Assembly (NCBI RefSeq): GCF_039535095.1
Contig: NZ_BAAAWN010000001.1
Coordinates: 434,001-498,000 of the forward strand
DNA from: Arthrobacter ramosus
Lineage (GTDB): Bacteria > Actinomycetota > Actinomycetes > Actinomycetales > Micrococcaceae
Length of the DNA stretch: 64,000 nucleotides
Direction of reading: 5' to 3'
The position numbers and the translations under genes are program-made. The notes beneath the pieces are model-generated. The model did no database searches and was not told the origin of the DNA. It saw only the letters and a program-made list of their open reading frames with translations. This document shows, piece after piece, positions 9,022 to 18,326 of this stretch. How positions within the stretch are numbered: position 1 is the stretch's first letter; each line of letters starts with the position of its first letter.

Positions 9022-9089
9022 TTGAACATTCTGTCACCGCGCCGGAAACCGACCGGCGCCGAAGGTCGGTTACGCCACAGGACCGTCCG

Positions 9090-9785
9090 CTACGCCACAG
9101 ACAGGTCAGTCTCGTCGACCCGTTTGGTGGACATCATGAGTACCTGGCACACGTGCTTCCAGCCAAGGTGTGAGTAGAGATGCTGTCCGTCCAAGGAAGC
9201 CAGGAGGAGACCGCTTTCAACATCGTATTGAAATGCCTGCGCGGCGAGGGCTTTCATGATGAAGCTGCCCAGTCCCCGGCGCTGGTAGTTGGGCTCGGTG
9301 ACGATCTTGTCGAACACCGCCGTCTGCCTGACCACGAACACCTGACCGCTGGCCGCCACCTTTTCGCCGGCATGGACCACCGCGTAATGGACGCCCTTGT
9401 TTTCGGAAGTCGTGAGCTTGAGGTCGTCATCCGAAAGCCACGGATCTTCCGCATCCTGCGTCCCCATGTCCACGATCATCATGGTTTGGGAATCCGAAGT
9501 GATGTTCAGCCCGTTCTCGCGAGCCAACTGGGTGTAGCGTGCGACGTCGTTCGTGAGGATCGTCAGGATACGAGTGTCCGCCTGGGCGGTCTTGGCTGCC
9601 AGCTCGGCGAACTCAGCATCCGACGGGTCGTGCGCAAAGAATTCCCAGTCGCCGGTTTTGTCCGCACGCAGGGCTGCCGGGAACCGGCCTTCCTTGCGCG
9701 TTTCGTAACTCCGGGACCCAGACCAGCCAGCCACCCAGACTTCGAGCAGCTCAGCGATGTCTTCAACCAAGGCGTCGTGACTCAT
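9090..9785 (-). CDS. GNAT-family N-acetyltransferase
   Basis: A 231-residue protein with a C-terminal GNAT fold. FDKIVTEPNYQRRGLGSFIMKAL contains the acetyl-CoA pyrophosphate loop Q/R-x-x-G-x-G/A (QRRGLG). It is followed by LLASLDGQHLYSHLGWKHV, the usual strand and helix ending in GW/F. The first 110 residues form an extra domain without a recognised motif. Substrate unknown. It stands alone between the helicase gene (68 bp away) and trhO (divergent). Confidence 0.82.
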   Translation of the reverse strand: MSHDALVEDIAELLEVWVAGWSGSRSYETRKEGRFPAALRADKTGDWEFFAHDPSDAEFAELAAKTAQADTRILTILTNDVARYTQLARENGLNITSDSQTMMIVDMGTQDAEDPWLSDDDLKLTTSENKGVHYAVVHAGEKVAASGQVFVVRQTAVFDKIVTEPNYQRRGLGSFIMKALAAQAFQYDVESGLLLASLDGQHLYSHLGWKHVCQVLMMSTKRVDETDLSVA

Positions 9786-9910
9786 GTAGAGAGACTATGC
9801 CAGCGGTCTGGGAATCAACAGGGGCCGTCAGTAACAGCTCCATTAACACTTAGAGCAGCCCGATGGCAGCCCGACACATGGGTTTGGGGCCACCAAGTAC
9901 CCTTAAATAC

Positions 9911-10804
9911 GTGGCTTTAAACAGAATTGTGCTCTTCTATGGCTTTACTCCGATCGCGGACCCGGACGCCGTTCGGCTCTGGCAGCGCGCCCTGTGCGAG
10001 AAGCTCGGCCTGACCGGGCGCATCCTTATTTCGCGGGACGGCATCAACGCCACCGTTGGCGGGGAACTGAACAACGTCAAGCAGTATGTGAAGACCACCA
10101 AGGAATACAGGGGCTTCCACGGTATCGACTTCAAATGGTCCGAAGGCGGAGCCGACGACTTTCCGAGGCTCAGCGTCAAGGTTCGCGATGAGATCGTGTC
10201 CTTCGGTGCCCCCGGCGAACTGAAGGTGGATGAGAACGGCGTCGTCGGCGGCGGCACCCACCTTCAGCCTGAGGAGCTCCACGCACTCCTGAAGGAAAAG
10301 AAGGCGGGCGGGCAGGATGTGAAGTTCTTCGACGGACGCAACGCCTTCGAAGCCCAGATCGGCAAGTTCAAGGACGCAATTGTTCCCGACGTCGCCACGA
10401 CCCAGGACTTCATCAAGGAACTCGACTCGGGAAAATACGACGACCTTAAGGACCAGCCTGTCGTCACCTACTGCACAGGAGGAATCCGTTGCGAAGTCCT
10501 TTCCAGCCTCATGGTGAACCGCGGTTTCAAGGAGGTCTACCAACTCGACGGCGGGATTGTCCGCTACGGCGAAACCTACAAGGACCAAGGCCTGTGGGAA
10601 GGCTCCTTGTACGTTTTCGACAAGCGCATGCACGTGGAATTCAGTGAGGACGCCAAGACCATTGGCCAATGCGTCCGCTGCCAGGCGCCCACCAACAAGT
10701 TTGAAAATTGCTCCAATCTAAGCTGCCGCAACCTCACACTGTATTGCGCCGAATGTGCCTCGAGCCCGGAAACGTTGCGTTGCCCGGAAGGCTGCGCAGC
10801 CTAG
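9911..10804 (+). CDS. trhO: tRNA uridine(34) hydroxylase TrhO (rhodanese-related)
   Basis: A 297-residue protein. The N-terminal UPF0176-type domain ([19 protein letters not shown]... [15 protein letters not shown]) precedes a rhodanese domain with the active-site loop YCTGGIRCE (Cys near 188). A C-terminal Cys-rich segment (CVRCQAP... [16 protein letters not shown]... CPEGC) probably binds zinc. TrhO makes 5-hydroxyuridine at the wobble position of certain tRNAs using O2. The GTG at 9911 is chosen because homologs begin about ten residues before the FYxF motif; the open frame reaches back to 9863. It converges with the lipoprotein gene with only 9 bp between stops. Confidence 0.9.
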   Translation: MALNRIVLFYGFTPIADPDAVRLWQRALCEKLGLTGRILISRDGINATVGGELNNVKQYVKTTKEYRGFHGIDFKWSEGGADDFPRLSVKVRDEIVSFGAPGELKVDENGVVGGGTHLQPEELHALLKEKKAGGQDVKFFDGRNAFEAQIGKFKDAIVPDVATTQDFIKELDSGKYDDLKDQPVVTYCTGGIRCEVLSSLMVNRGFKEVYQLDGGIVRYGETYKDQGLWEGSLYVFDKRMHVEFSEDAKTIGQCVRCQAPTNKFENCSNLSCRNLTLYCAECASSPETLRCPEGCAA

Positions 10805-10813
10805 GTCCGGTCG

Positions 10814-11353
10814 TTAGATCCGGCTCACCCGGTACGCGAAGTTCGCCGCTGCATTGGCGGTGATCGTGATACCCAGGACGGCGTCCGTCTCCAGCTGCAG
10901 GACCTTGACCCGCGTGGTGCCGCACCGCAGCATCACCTCGGTGAGGACTTCGCTCCCGTTGCGCACGGTGAATTCAGCGCTGCGGGCACCTCGGCACGCC
11001 AGCGTCACCGCATACGTTCCGCCCGGAAGCTGGGTGGTCTCTTCGTCTCGGGATTCGCCGGCGGACAACAGGCCGAAGCTGCTATAGAAGGACAGCCCGT
11101 TCACGTCTGGAAGCACGTCCTGCGCCCAAGCTTTCAGCGCGTCGCCCGTAACGGTCTGCCCCAGCGCCGGGTCGCGGGTCAGTACCGGATCCGTGATGAC
11201 CGGCGACGGCGGACTGCTCACCGGCGCACGGCCGTCGTCGTAGCTGTATTCGCACGACGCCATCGTGCCGCACGCGAGCACGCCGCAAAGCACGACGGCG
11301 GGAATCGCCGACCGCGTCGTCGGTACCTTCAGGGCGCGTGCCCACCCCATCAC
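10814..11353 (-). CDS. Putative lipoprotein, unknown function (paralog of the next gene)
   Basis: A 179-residue protein with a hydrophobic signal segment (AIPAVVLCGVLACGTMASC) ending in a lipobox-like MASC, so Cys33 is a likely lipidation site. The C-terminal part contains GGTYAVTLACRGARSAEFTV, a Cys near 148 (LRCGTTRVKV) and a hydrophobic end. This resembles the equivalent part of the neighbouring lipoprotein at 11394-11831 (GSYVLTVACDGGGKAFFDV ... CNG), which suggests an old tandem duplication. No recognised domain. Probably exported and tethered to the membrane, with a small beta-rich binding domain (inference). Confidence 0.7.
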   Translation of the reverse strand: MMGWARALKVPTTRSAIPAVVLCGVLACGTMASCEYSYDDGRAPVSSPPSPVITDPVLTRDPALGQTVTGDALKAWAQDVLPDVNGLSFYSSFGLLSAGESRDEETTQLPGGTYAVTLACRGARSAEFTVRNGSEVLTEVMLRCGTTRVKVLQLETDAVLGITITANAAANFAYRVSRI

Positions 11354-11393
11354 CCGACTCTACGCCCGGCTGCAGCCCCGAACGAGGGGGCAG

Positions 11394-11831
11394 TTACGAA
11401 GCCGGTACCAGTTGGTACGCGTAGATCACGGGTGCATCCACGCTGCTTGCGCTGATGCTTAGCGGACCGGTCGAGGGAATCTTGAGGCGGGACGTTTCTC
11501 GGCTGCCATTGCACGCCGCCCCGGCCTCGGTGATCTGCGTACCGCCCGAGGAAACGTCGAAGAATGCCTTGCCGCCGCCGTCGCAGGCAACGGTCAGGAC
11601 GTAGCTTCCCGCAGCGACGCTGGCGAAGCTCTTGACCAGGGGGGCGCGGTTCGGGATTTTACCGGAGTCCTCCACGACGACCCCGGCCGCCGAGGGCATG
11701 GTTGTCGCCTTCCACGCGGGGATGTCGGCGTTGGAGACGGATCCCCCGGAGGAGCATGCAGTCATCGCCAGGGTGGCTGCACCAATGACCAAAAGTGCAG
11801 CGAGACGCCAAGTGGAGGGGTGAAATGCCAT
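11394..11831 (-). CDS. Putative lipoprotein, unknown function
   Basis: A 145-residue protein with a clear lipoprotein signal: basic start, hydrophobic stretch LAALLVIGAATLAMTAC and a lipobox (MTAC), followed by a Ser/Gly linker. The mature part has AAGSYVLTVACDGGGKAFFDV and AGAACNGSRE, which line up with the paralog downstream on the same strand (40 bp apart), including two conserved cysteines that may form a disulfide. No known family. It is transcribed away from the methyltransferase gene at 11916. Confidence 0.72.
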   Translation of the reverse strand: MAFHPSTWRLAALLVIGAATLAMTACSSGGSVSNADIPAWKATTMPSAAGVVVEDSGKIPNRAPLVKSFASVAAGSYVLTVACDGGGKAFFDVSSGGTQITEAGAACNGSRETSRLKIPSTGPLSISASSVDAPVIYAYQLVPAS

Positions 11832-11915
11832 GATTCAACGCTACCTGCTCGAACGCCTCCCCGCCGACGCAGCCGCCGACGCAGGCGCCAGCCACAGCCC
11901 CAATAGACTTGCACG

Positions 11916-13589
11916 GTGACTGATCCCGCAACGCCCGCTATCTTTGGTACCACCCCAACCACCCTTGACGCTCCCCGCACCGACCTTCCCGAGCTGCTCA
12001 CAGCGCTCGCCGACGACCTGCGGAACGTTGGCTACACCGTGGACGGAGTGGCAGGACTTCTGGGGGAGTCCGCCCACGCGGCCCTCGCCCGGGATCAGCT
12101 CATCCCTGCACTCATCGTCACCGAACCGGCTGCCTCCACCGGAGACCCGGCGGCGGACCGCGCGAAAGCCGCGCTCGCCGTCGTCGTGCGCTTGTGGCTT
12201 CTCGCTGTCCCGCAGACCGAAGGCGACGTCGACGCCGCCCTGCCGCGCATCCGAACCTCGGGACTGATGGAGCTTGGCTTGGCGGAGAAGAACGACGGCG
12301 GTGCTGTCGCCGCCAAAGTGGATTTGAGGCCGTACGGCTGGGAATGTGACTCCGGAGCACACAACAGCGGCAGCGGCGGCGCCGAACTCTGGGTTTCCAG
12401 CGATCTTGCCGCCCACCAGCAGCCCGGCGTGCTCCGGCATGACCATGTGCTGGGCATCGGGCAGGCCTCCACCACGCTTGTCCAGACCACCATCCGCCGG
12501 CACTCGAAACGCGCCCTTGACCTCGGGACGGGCTGTGGAATCCAGACTTTTCACCTCCTGCACCACAGTGAGCACGTCACGGCCACGGACATCTCCGAAC
12601 GGGCCCTCGCGTTCACCCGCTTCAACCTGATGCTCAATGCGGAGGCCCTGCACCTTGACCCGGCCGATCTCGAGTCCCGCGTGAGCTTGCGGCTGGGCTC
12701 GCTCCTGGAACCCGTGGCCGGTGAGACTTTCGATCTGGTGGTGTCCAATCCGCCTTTCGTGATTACCCCGCGAAGTGCCGGCGAGCGTTCTTCGGATCAG
12801 TTCACCTACCGCGACGGCGGGCTGCCCGGCGACGACATCGTCGCCAACCTCGTCCGCACGCTTCCCGACGTCCTCGCGCCCGGCGGCACGGCGCAAATGC
12901 TCGGCAACTGGGAGATCCCCGCGGGCAGCGGCTGGAGTGAACGGCCCGCGTCGTGGCTCGCAGGTTCCGGCACGGAGGCGTGGTTCATCCAACGGGAACA
13001 GGTGAGTCCCGAGCTGTACGCGGAGACCTGGCTGCAGGACGCCTCCGAAGGCCGTGACCGCGAGCTCTATCGCGATGCCTACGCCGCCTACCTGGAGGAT
13101 TTCGCGTCCCGCAACGTGGAGGCAATTGGTTTCGGAATGATCTGGCTGCGCCGGCCGCAGGACGGGCGTCCAGGAGCTGCGCCCGCGCGTTTCGAGGAAA
13201 TCACGTACCCCATCGAGCAACCGATCGGTCCGCACCTTGCCGCCGCCGTCGAACGCGCCGACTGGCTGGATACCCACGAGCTCGCCGACGCCCACCTGGT
13301 GGTGGCCGAGGACGTGACCGAGGAACGCCACCAGCGGCCCGGCGCCGAACACCCCGGCGTCATCTTGTTGCGCCAGGGCGCGGGGCTGCGCCGGACGAAT
13401 CTGCTGAGCACCGAGCTGGCCGGCTTCGTGTCGGCATGTGACGGCGAGCTGTCCGTCCGCCAGCTGATCGGCGCCTTGGCCGCCCTGCTGGGTGGAGGGG
13501 ACGACTTCGACGACGACGCTTTCCGCGCCGGGTTGCTCTCCGATGTGGGGAACTTGGTCCGCGACGGCTTCCTGCTTCCCGCGACATAG
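11916..13589 (+). CDS. Class I SAM-dependent methyltransferase with flanking DUF7059/DUF7782-type domains
   Basis: A 557-residue protein in three parts. The N-terminal 150 residues form a helical domain. The methyltransferase core has SAM-binding motif I DLGTGCGIQ (about 202-210), acidic strand-2 motif VTATDISERAL, and the catalytic SNPPF motif near 277-281. The C-terminal part ends in a winged-helix-like region (LSVRQLIGALAALLGG). NPPF/Y with this layout is typical of N5-glutamine or N6-adenine methyltransferases (HemK/PrmC and RlmF/RsmC relatives). The long flanks are typical of an actinobacterial group with unknown substrate. GTG start, no shorter candidate with better context. The following regulator gene is 36 bp away. 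Confidence 0.85.
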   Translation: MTDPATPAIFGTTPTTLDAPRTDLPELLTALADDLRNVGYTVDGVAGLLGESAHAALARDQLIPALIVTEPAASTGDPAADRAKAALAVVVRLWLLAVPQTEGDVDAALPRIRTSGLMELGLAEKNDGGAVAAKVDLRPYGWECDSGAHNSGSGGAELWVSSDLAAHQQPGVLRHDHVLGIGQASTTLVQTTIRRHSKRALDLGTGCGIQTFHLLHHSEHVTATDISERALAFTRFNLMLNAEALHLDPADLESRVSLRLGSLLEPVAGETFDLVVSNPPFVITPRSAGERSSDQFTYRDGGLPGDDIVANLVRTLPDVLAPGGTAQMLGNWEIPAGSGWSERPASWLAGSGTEAWFIQREQVSPELYAETWLQDASEGRDRELYRDAYAAYLEDFASRNVEAIGFGMIWLRRPQDGRPGAAPARFEEITYPIEQPIGPHLAAAVERADWLDTHELADAHLVVAEDVTEERHQRPGAEHPGVILLRQGAGLRRTNLLSTELAGFVSACDGELSVRQLIGALAALLGGGDDFDDDAFRAGLLSDVGNLVRDGFLLPAT

Positions 13590-13625
13590 GACAATTGCGG
13601 CGGCACCGGCGGATAAACTGTTCCG

Positions 13626-14267
13626 GTGAATGAAGACAATGGGGTATCCACCGGGCTGGCATCCCCGAAGCGCCGGAAACGGCCCGAGAAGACGGTGGAG
13701 ATCACCGATCCCAAAGCGATCCGTGCGCTTGCGCATGCAGCCCGGCTTGAGGTCATCTCGGAGCTGTATTCCACACAGCTGAGCCGCACGGCCACCGAGC
13801 TCGCCGCGCAGACCGGGCTCACGCCGAGCGCCATGAGCTACCACCTGCGGGCCCTCCAGAAATGGGGGATAGTGACTGCTGCGGACAACGAGGGCGATGC
13901 GCGCGAACGCCGTTGGAAGGCCGCGGGTTCGGACTTCACCATCAAATCCGGCGGCAACGCTCCGAGCCCGGAGATCGCCGTCGTCGAACTCGAACTGGAC
14001 GCCTTCCGGCGTCGGGCGACCGCCTTCACCCGGGCCCGTGGTGAGCGGCGCCAGCGCGGCGAGGCCGCGAACGAGGCAGCCGCCATGGTGTTGTCCAGCG
14101 ATCTGCTGTATTTGACTCCGGATCAGCGGACGGATCTCAAGGCCAAATTCCAGGACCTCATCAGGTCATATGAACTCGAAGATCCCACGCGGATTCCCGA
14201 AGGAGCAGTCCGAATCGCTACGATGTGGTCAATGATTCCGGACGACCGGACGCCGTCTTCAAGCTAG
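13626..14267 (+). CDS. ArsR-type winged-helix transcriptional regulator
   Basis: A 213-residue regulator with a winged helix in its first half: IRALAHAARLEVISELYSTQ, then ATELAAQTGLTPSAMSYHLRALQKWGIV as the recognition helix, and a wing with ARERRWKAAG. This is the ArsR/HTH_20 type. The C-terminal half is helical and has no metal-binding cysteines, so it is probably not a metal sensor. The GTG start is 36 bp after the methyltransferase stop and the pair may be cotranscribed. Target genes unknown. Confidence 0.82.
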   Translation: MNEDNGVSTGLASPKRRKRPEKTVEITDPKAIRALAHAARLEVISELYSTQLSRTATELAAQTGLTPSAMSYHLRALQKWGIVTAADNEGDARERRWKAAGSDFTIKSGGNAPSPEIAVVELELDAFRRRATAFTRARGERRQRGEAANEAAAMVLSSDLLYLTPDQRTDLKAKFQDLIRSYELEDPTRIPEGAVRIATMWSMIPDDRTPSSS

Positions 14268-14386
14268 TCCCCACCGCCGTTCCTCCACAGCACTTGTGCA
14301 CATGGAAACGCACGATTCTGCAAAATATGGTGAACTAGGCCAATATGGGCACGAGCCCAAGCAATTCATTTTTCTGTAGGAGAACC

Positions 14387-17116
14387 GTGCCCAGCAAGGC
14401 AAAAACCGGCAAGAAACTCGTGATCGTGGAGTCTCCGGCCAAGAGCAAGACCATCGCCAAGTACCTGGGCGAAGGCTTCATTGTCGAGGCCTCGATAGGT
14501 CACATCCGCGACCTCCCACAGCCCTCGGACCTCCCTGCAGAACTGAAGAAGACCTCGGTTGGCAAGTTCGCCGTCGACATCGAGAACGACTTCAAACCGT
14601 ATTACGTGGTGTCCCCGGACAAGAAGAAAAAGGTTGCCGAACTCAAGGCCCAGCTGAAAGACGCTGACGCGCTCTATCTCGCAACCGATGGGGACCGCGA
14701 AGGCGAAGCCATCGCGTGGCACCTCCTGGAGGTCCTGAAGCCCAAGGTTCCCGTCTACCGCATGACCTTCGGTGAAATCACCAAGGAAGCCATCCACCGC
14801 GCCATGGACAACCTGCGCGACGTCGACAGCGCCCTCGTCGACGCCCAGGAAACGCGCCGCATCTTGGACCGACTGTACGGTTACGAAATCTCCCCGGTGC
14901 TGTGGCGCAAGGTTGCCCGTGGCCTGTCCGCCGGCCGTGTGCAGTCGGTCGTGACCCGCATGGTGGTTGACCGCGAACGCGAACGCATGGCCTTCAAGTC
15001 CGCATCGTACTGGGACCTGACGGGCCAGTTCGGTACCGGCTCCGCGACGTTCAAAGCGAAGCTCGCTGCCGTGGACGGCGCGAAGGTAGCCAGCGGCCGT
15101 GACTTCAACGACAACGGCATCCTCACCTCCGCGAACGCGGTCCACCTCAACGCGGAACTCGCGACGTCGTTGGTCGCCGGGCTGGAGAACGCGGACTTCC
15201 GCGTCCGATCAGTCGACACCAAGCCGTACACGCGCCGTCCCGCGGCGCCGTTCACGACGTCGACACTTCAGCAGGAGGCCGGCCGCAAGCTGCGCTTCAC
15301 CTCCAAGAGCACCATGCAGATCGCCCAGCGCCTGTATGAAAACGGCTACATCACCTATATGCGTACGGACTCGTCCGCCTTGAGCGACGAAGCCCTCACG
15401 GCCGCCCGCCGCCAGGCTGCCGAGTTGTACGGTCCCGAGTACGTGCCGCAGTCTCCCCGCGTCTACGCCAACAAGGCAGCCAACGCCCAGGAAGCCCACG
15501 AGGCCATCCGCCCCGCGGGTGACTCCTTCCGCACCCCGGCGCAGGTGGCCAACCATCTGACCGGCGACGCTTTCCGCCTCTACGAACTCATCTGGAAGCG
15601 CACCATTGCGTCCCAGATGGGCGACGCCAAGGGCTCCACCGCCACCATCCGCCTCGGCGCAGTGGCTAACGATGGTCGCGACGCCGAATTCTCGGCCTCC
15701 GGAACGGTCATCACCTTCCCGGGCTTCCTCGCGGCCTACGAAGAAGGCAAGGACGAGAGCCGCGGCGACGACGACTCCGACGAAGCCCGGCGCCTGCCCA
15801 ACGTGGCAAAGGATGATTCCCTCACGGCTTCGGAAATCGTTGCTGTTGGCCACGAGACCTCGCCACCGCCGCGGTACACGGAAGCATCGCTGACGGCGGA
15901 GCTGGAAAAGCGCGGCATTGGCCGTCCGTCCACCTACGCGTCCACGATCTCCACCATCCAGGACCGCGGCTACGTCCGGAAGCAGGGGTCCGCGCTGGTC
16001 CCCAGCTGGATCGCCTTCTCCGTGATCCGCTTGCTGGAGCAGCACTTCACGGACTACGTGGACTATGAATTCACGGCGGACATGGAAGGCGACCTGGACA
16101 AGATCGCCAACGGCCAGGCCGTCGGTGCTGCTTGGCTCAAGCACTTCTACTACGGTGAAGATGCCGATCCGGGCCTGCTGAGCATCGTCAACAACCTCGG
16201 TGAAATCGATGCGCGCGAGATCAACTCGGTGCCGATTGCCGAAGGGATCACCCTGCGCGTCGGCAAGTTCGGGCCGTACTTGGAAAGCTCGATCCCCACC
16301 ATCGATCCGAAGACCGGCGAAGTCGTGGAGTCGGCGCGTGCCAACGTCCCCGAGGATCTCGCTCCGGACGAACTTACTGCGGCCAAGGCCGTGGAGCTCA
16401 TGGAAACTGCTGCCCCCGAGGAACGTGTCCTGGGCGCAGACCCGCACACCGGGCACACCGTGGTTGCCAAGAACGGCCGCTACGGCGCTTATGTCACCGA
16501 GATCATCCCCGAGATGACGGAAGAGCAGCTGGCAAACCAGCCGGTGGAGTACTACAAGAACGGCAAACCCAAGCCGCCGAAGAAGCCCGTCAAGGCCAAG
16601 CCGCGCACAGGCTCGCTGTTCAAGTCAATGTCCGTTGACTCGATCACGCTCGACGAAGCCATTCAGCTCATGAGCCTGCCCCGCGTCCTCGGCGCGGACG
16701 CCGAAGGCAACCCCATTACGGTGCAGAACGGCCGCTTTGGGCCCTACTTGAAGAAGGGCACGGACTCGCGGTCCATCGGATCCGAGGAAGAGATCTTCAC
16801 GATCACCCTGGACCAGGCACTGGAGATCTACTCCCAGCCGAAGCAGCGTGGTGCGCGTGCAGCCGTACCGCCTCTGGCCGAGTTCGGTCCGGACCCGGTC
16901 TCGGAGAAGAACATCGTGGTGAAGGAAGGCCGTTTCGGCCCGTACATCACCGACGGTGTCACCAACATCACGGTTCCGCGCGCCACGTCCTTGGAGGAGC
17001 TGACCCGGGAGCAGGCAATCGAGCTGCTTGCCGAGAAGCGCGCCAAGGGCCCGGTCAAGCGGACCACCACGACGGCCCGCAAGGCGCCTGCGAAGAGGGC
17101 TGCTGCTAAAAAGTAG
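14387..17116 (+). CDS. topA: DNA topoisomerase I
   Basis: A 909-residue type IA topoisomerase that relaxes negative supercoils. The TOPRIM domain starts at KKLVIVESPAKSKTIAKYLG and includes the metal-binding DGDREGEAIAWHL. The catalytic tyrosine lies in GYITYMRTDSSALSDE (about residues 319-334). Four or five C-terminal topoisomerase-associated repeats of the GRFGPYL type replace zinc fingers. A Lys/Ala/Arg tail (TTTARKAPAKRAAAKK) is common in actinobacterial TopA. The GTG at 14387, preceded by AGGAG at 14378-14382, is preferred to the ATG at 14345, because PSKAKTGKKLVIVES is the usual start. A long perfect hairpin follows the stop. Confidence 0.97.
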   Translation: MPSKAKTGKKLVIVESPAKSKTIAKYLGEGFIVEASIGHIRDLPQPSDLPAELKKTSVGKFAVDIENDFKPYYVVSPDKKKKVAELKAQLKDADALYLATDGDREGEAIAWHLLEVLKPKVPVYRMTFGEITKEAIHRAMDNLRDVDSALVDAQETRRILDRLYGYEISPVLWRKVARGLSAGRVQSVVTRMVVDRERERMAFKSASYWDLTGQFGTGSATFKAKLAAVDGAKVASGRDFNDNGILTSANAVHLNAELATSLVAGLENADFRVRSVDTKPYTRRPAAPFTTSTLQQEAGRKLRFTSKSTMQIAQRLYENGYITYMRTDSSALSDEALTAARRQAAELYGPEYVPQSPRVYANKAANAQEAHEAIRPAGDSFRTPAQVANHLTGDAFRLYELIWKRTIASQMGDAKGSTATIRLGAVANDGRDAEFSASGTVITFPGFLAAYEEGKDESRGDDDSDEARRLPNVAKDDSLTASEIVAVGHETSPPPRYTEASLTAELEKRGIGRPSTYASTISTIQDRGYVRKQGSALVPSWIAFSVIRLLEQHFTDYVDYEFTADMEGDLDKIANGQAVGAAWLKHFYYGEDADPGLLSIVNNLGEIDAREINSVPIAEGITLRVGKFGPYLESSIPTIDPKTGEVVESARANVPEDLAPDELTAAKAVELMETAAPEERVLGADPHTGHTVVAKNGRYGAYVTEIIPEMTEEQLANQPVEYYKNGKPKPPKKPVKAKPRTGSLFKSMSVDSITLDEAIQLMSLPRVLGADAEGNPITVQNGRFGPYLKKGTDSRSIGSEEEIFTITLDQALEIYSQPKQRGARAAVPPLAEFGPDPVSEKNIVVKEGRFGPYITDGVTNITVPRATSLEELTREQAIELLAEKRAKGPVKRTTTTARKAPAKRAAAKK

Positions 17117-17133
17117 TCCTGGGTTGCCGAATT

Positions 17134-17189
17134 CGTGGGTGTGGGCCGGGGGCTGCGTTCGGGAACGCAGCCCCCGGCCCACACCCACG
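17134..17189. repeat. 27-bp perfect inverted repeat after topA (repeat family B, copy 1)
   Basis: Arms 17134-17160 and 17163-17189 are perfectly complementary, with a 2-base loop (GG). The stem is very GC-rich and starts 17 bases after the topA stop. No T-run follows, so it is not a canonical terminator, although it would stop or protect a transcript. The right half (GGAACGCAGCCCCCGGCCC through CACCCACG) recurs with one change at 18363-18390, on the far side of the next gene. It is therefore a dispersed repeat. Confidence 0.85.
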
Positions 17190-17264
17190 TACGGGGTTTC
17201 CCGGGTTTCCACATAGCTCGATTGGCTGCTTCCGGGCAGTCCGCTGTTCGCCGAAGCTTGTGCA

Positions 17265-18326
17265 GTGAACAGTTACGGAAACATTGACTCCGTCGTCCCG
17301 GTGGACCCGCTGGCGGAACTTTGGGATTACATGGAACCGGCGAAATCCTCGGCAGCTTCCGCACCGCCAGGCGCACAAACCGCCGTGGTTTCGGCGCTCA
17401 CAAACTCGGGGGTGCATCTGCTTCCCGCGGGCGGGAACATGTGGCGGACAGAGGAATTGCTGTCCCAAGGACTGAGCAAGCGACACATCAATGAGAACCT
17501 CCGCTCCGGCGCACTGGTGAGGGTCCGCACGGGCGTCCTGGTCCGGGGCACCTTCTGGCGTGGGCTTTCGGACGATGGCCGGGAGCGAGCTCAGTTGGCG
17601 GCGTATTGCCGTCGGACCCTCCGCGTTACGGCGGACGGGTTGACGTTCAGCCACACCTCCGCCGCCCGTCTGCACCGTCTGTATTTGTGGAAGGCAGATC
17701 AGTTGATCCACGTCATCATTCCCTACCACGCAGCTAGTGGATCCCATGCTGCCGACGTCAGGGCTCATTCAGGCCTCCTCCTGCCCGGGCAACGGATCGA
17801 GATTGATGGACTTCCGGTGACATCACTCGACCGCACCGTTCTGGACTGCGCGCAGATACTGAATTATCGGCAGGGCCTGATTCTCTTGGACCACGGGTTG
17901 AGGCGCGGATGCAATCGTGAGTGGTTGGAGTCAGCGTGCGCCAATCTGGTCGGTGCCCGGGGAGTCACCGCTTTCCGAAAAGCACTGGCCTTTGCGAACC
18001 CATTGTCCGAATCCCCAGGGGAGACATTGACCCGGGACGCGATCGCCAAGCTCGGATTCCCGGATCCCGTGCTCCAGTTGCGGGTCCAAACACCTCGTGG
18101 CGCTTACCGGTTCGACTTCGCGTGGCCGCACCTTCGGGCCGCGCTCGAGTTCGACGGCAAGGCAAAGTACTTCGACTACAAGCCAACTGCAGAAGTGATC
18201 TTCGAAGAACGGCAAAGGGAGAAACTGCTGACTGAGCAGGGCTGGCGGATCCTGCGCATTGATTGGAAAGGCCTCTTCGACGAACGCGGTCTGAAAGTAC
18301 GTCTGCTCAGGCTTCTTCGGGGCTGA
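17265..18326 (+). CDS. DUF559-type nuclease-fold protein with AbiEi-like N-terminal winged helix
   Basis: A 353-residue protein. Residues about 55-95 (LLSQGLSKRHINENLRSGAL, then VRVRTGVLVRGTFW) look like the N-terminal winged helix of AbiEi-type antitoxins. The C-terminus is a Vsr/DUF559 restriction-endonuclease-like fold: YRFDFAWPHLRAALEFDGKAK gives the D...ExDG residues, then QREKLLTEQGWRILRIDW. Such genes are frequent, multicopy and uncharacterised in actinobacteria. A paralog lies at 56037-56981. No toxin gene is adjacent, so a toxin-antitoxin role is not supported here. GTG start. The gene sits between two copies of palindromic repeat family B, and its stop codon touches the downstream copy. 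Confidence 0.8.
   Translation: MNSYGNIDSVVPVDPLAELWDYMEPAKSSAASAPPGAQTAVVSALTNSGVHLLPAGGNMWRTEELLSQGLSKRHINENLRSGALVRVRTGVLVRGTFWRGLSDDGRERAQLAAYCRRTLRVTADGLTFSHTSAARLHRLYLWKADQLIHVIIPYHAASGSHAADVRAHSGLLLPGQRIEIDGLPVTSLDRTVLDCAQILNYRQGLILLDHGLRRGCNREWLESACANLVGARGVTAFRKALAFANPLSESPGETLTRDAIAKLGFPDPVLQLRVQTPRGAYRFDFAWPHLRAALEFDGKAKYFDYKPTAEVIFEERQREKLLTEQGWRILRIDWKGLFDERGLKVRLLRLLRG

Noticed and set aside
11841..13844. 667-codon open frame on the minus strand
   Set aside because: Antisense to the methyltransferase gene, with no recognisable domain; the plus frame has SAM and NPPF motifs.
17265..18326. Type IV toxin-antitoxin system (AbiEi/AbiEii)
   Set aside because: Only the AbiEi-like winged helix is present; the C-terminus is a nuclease-fold domain and no AbiEii nucleotidyltransferase gene is adjacent.
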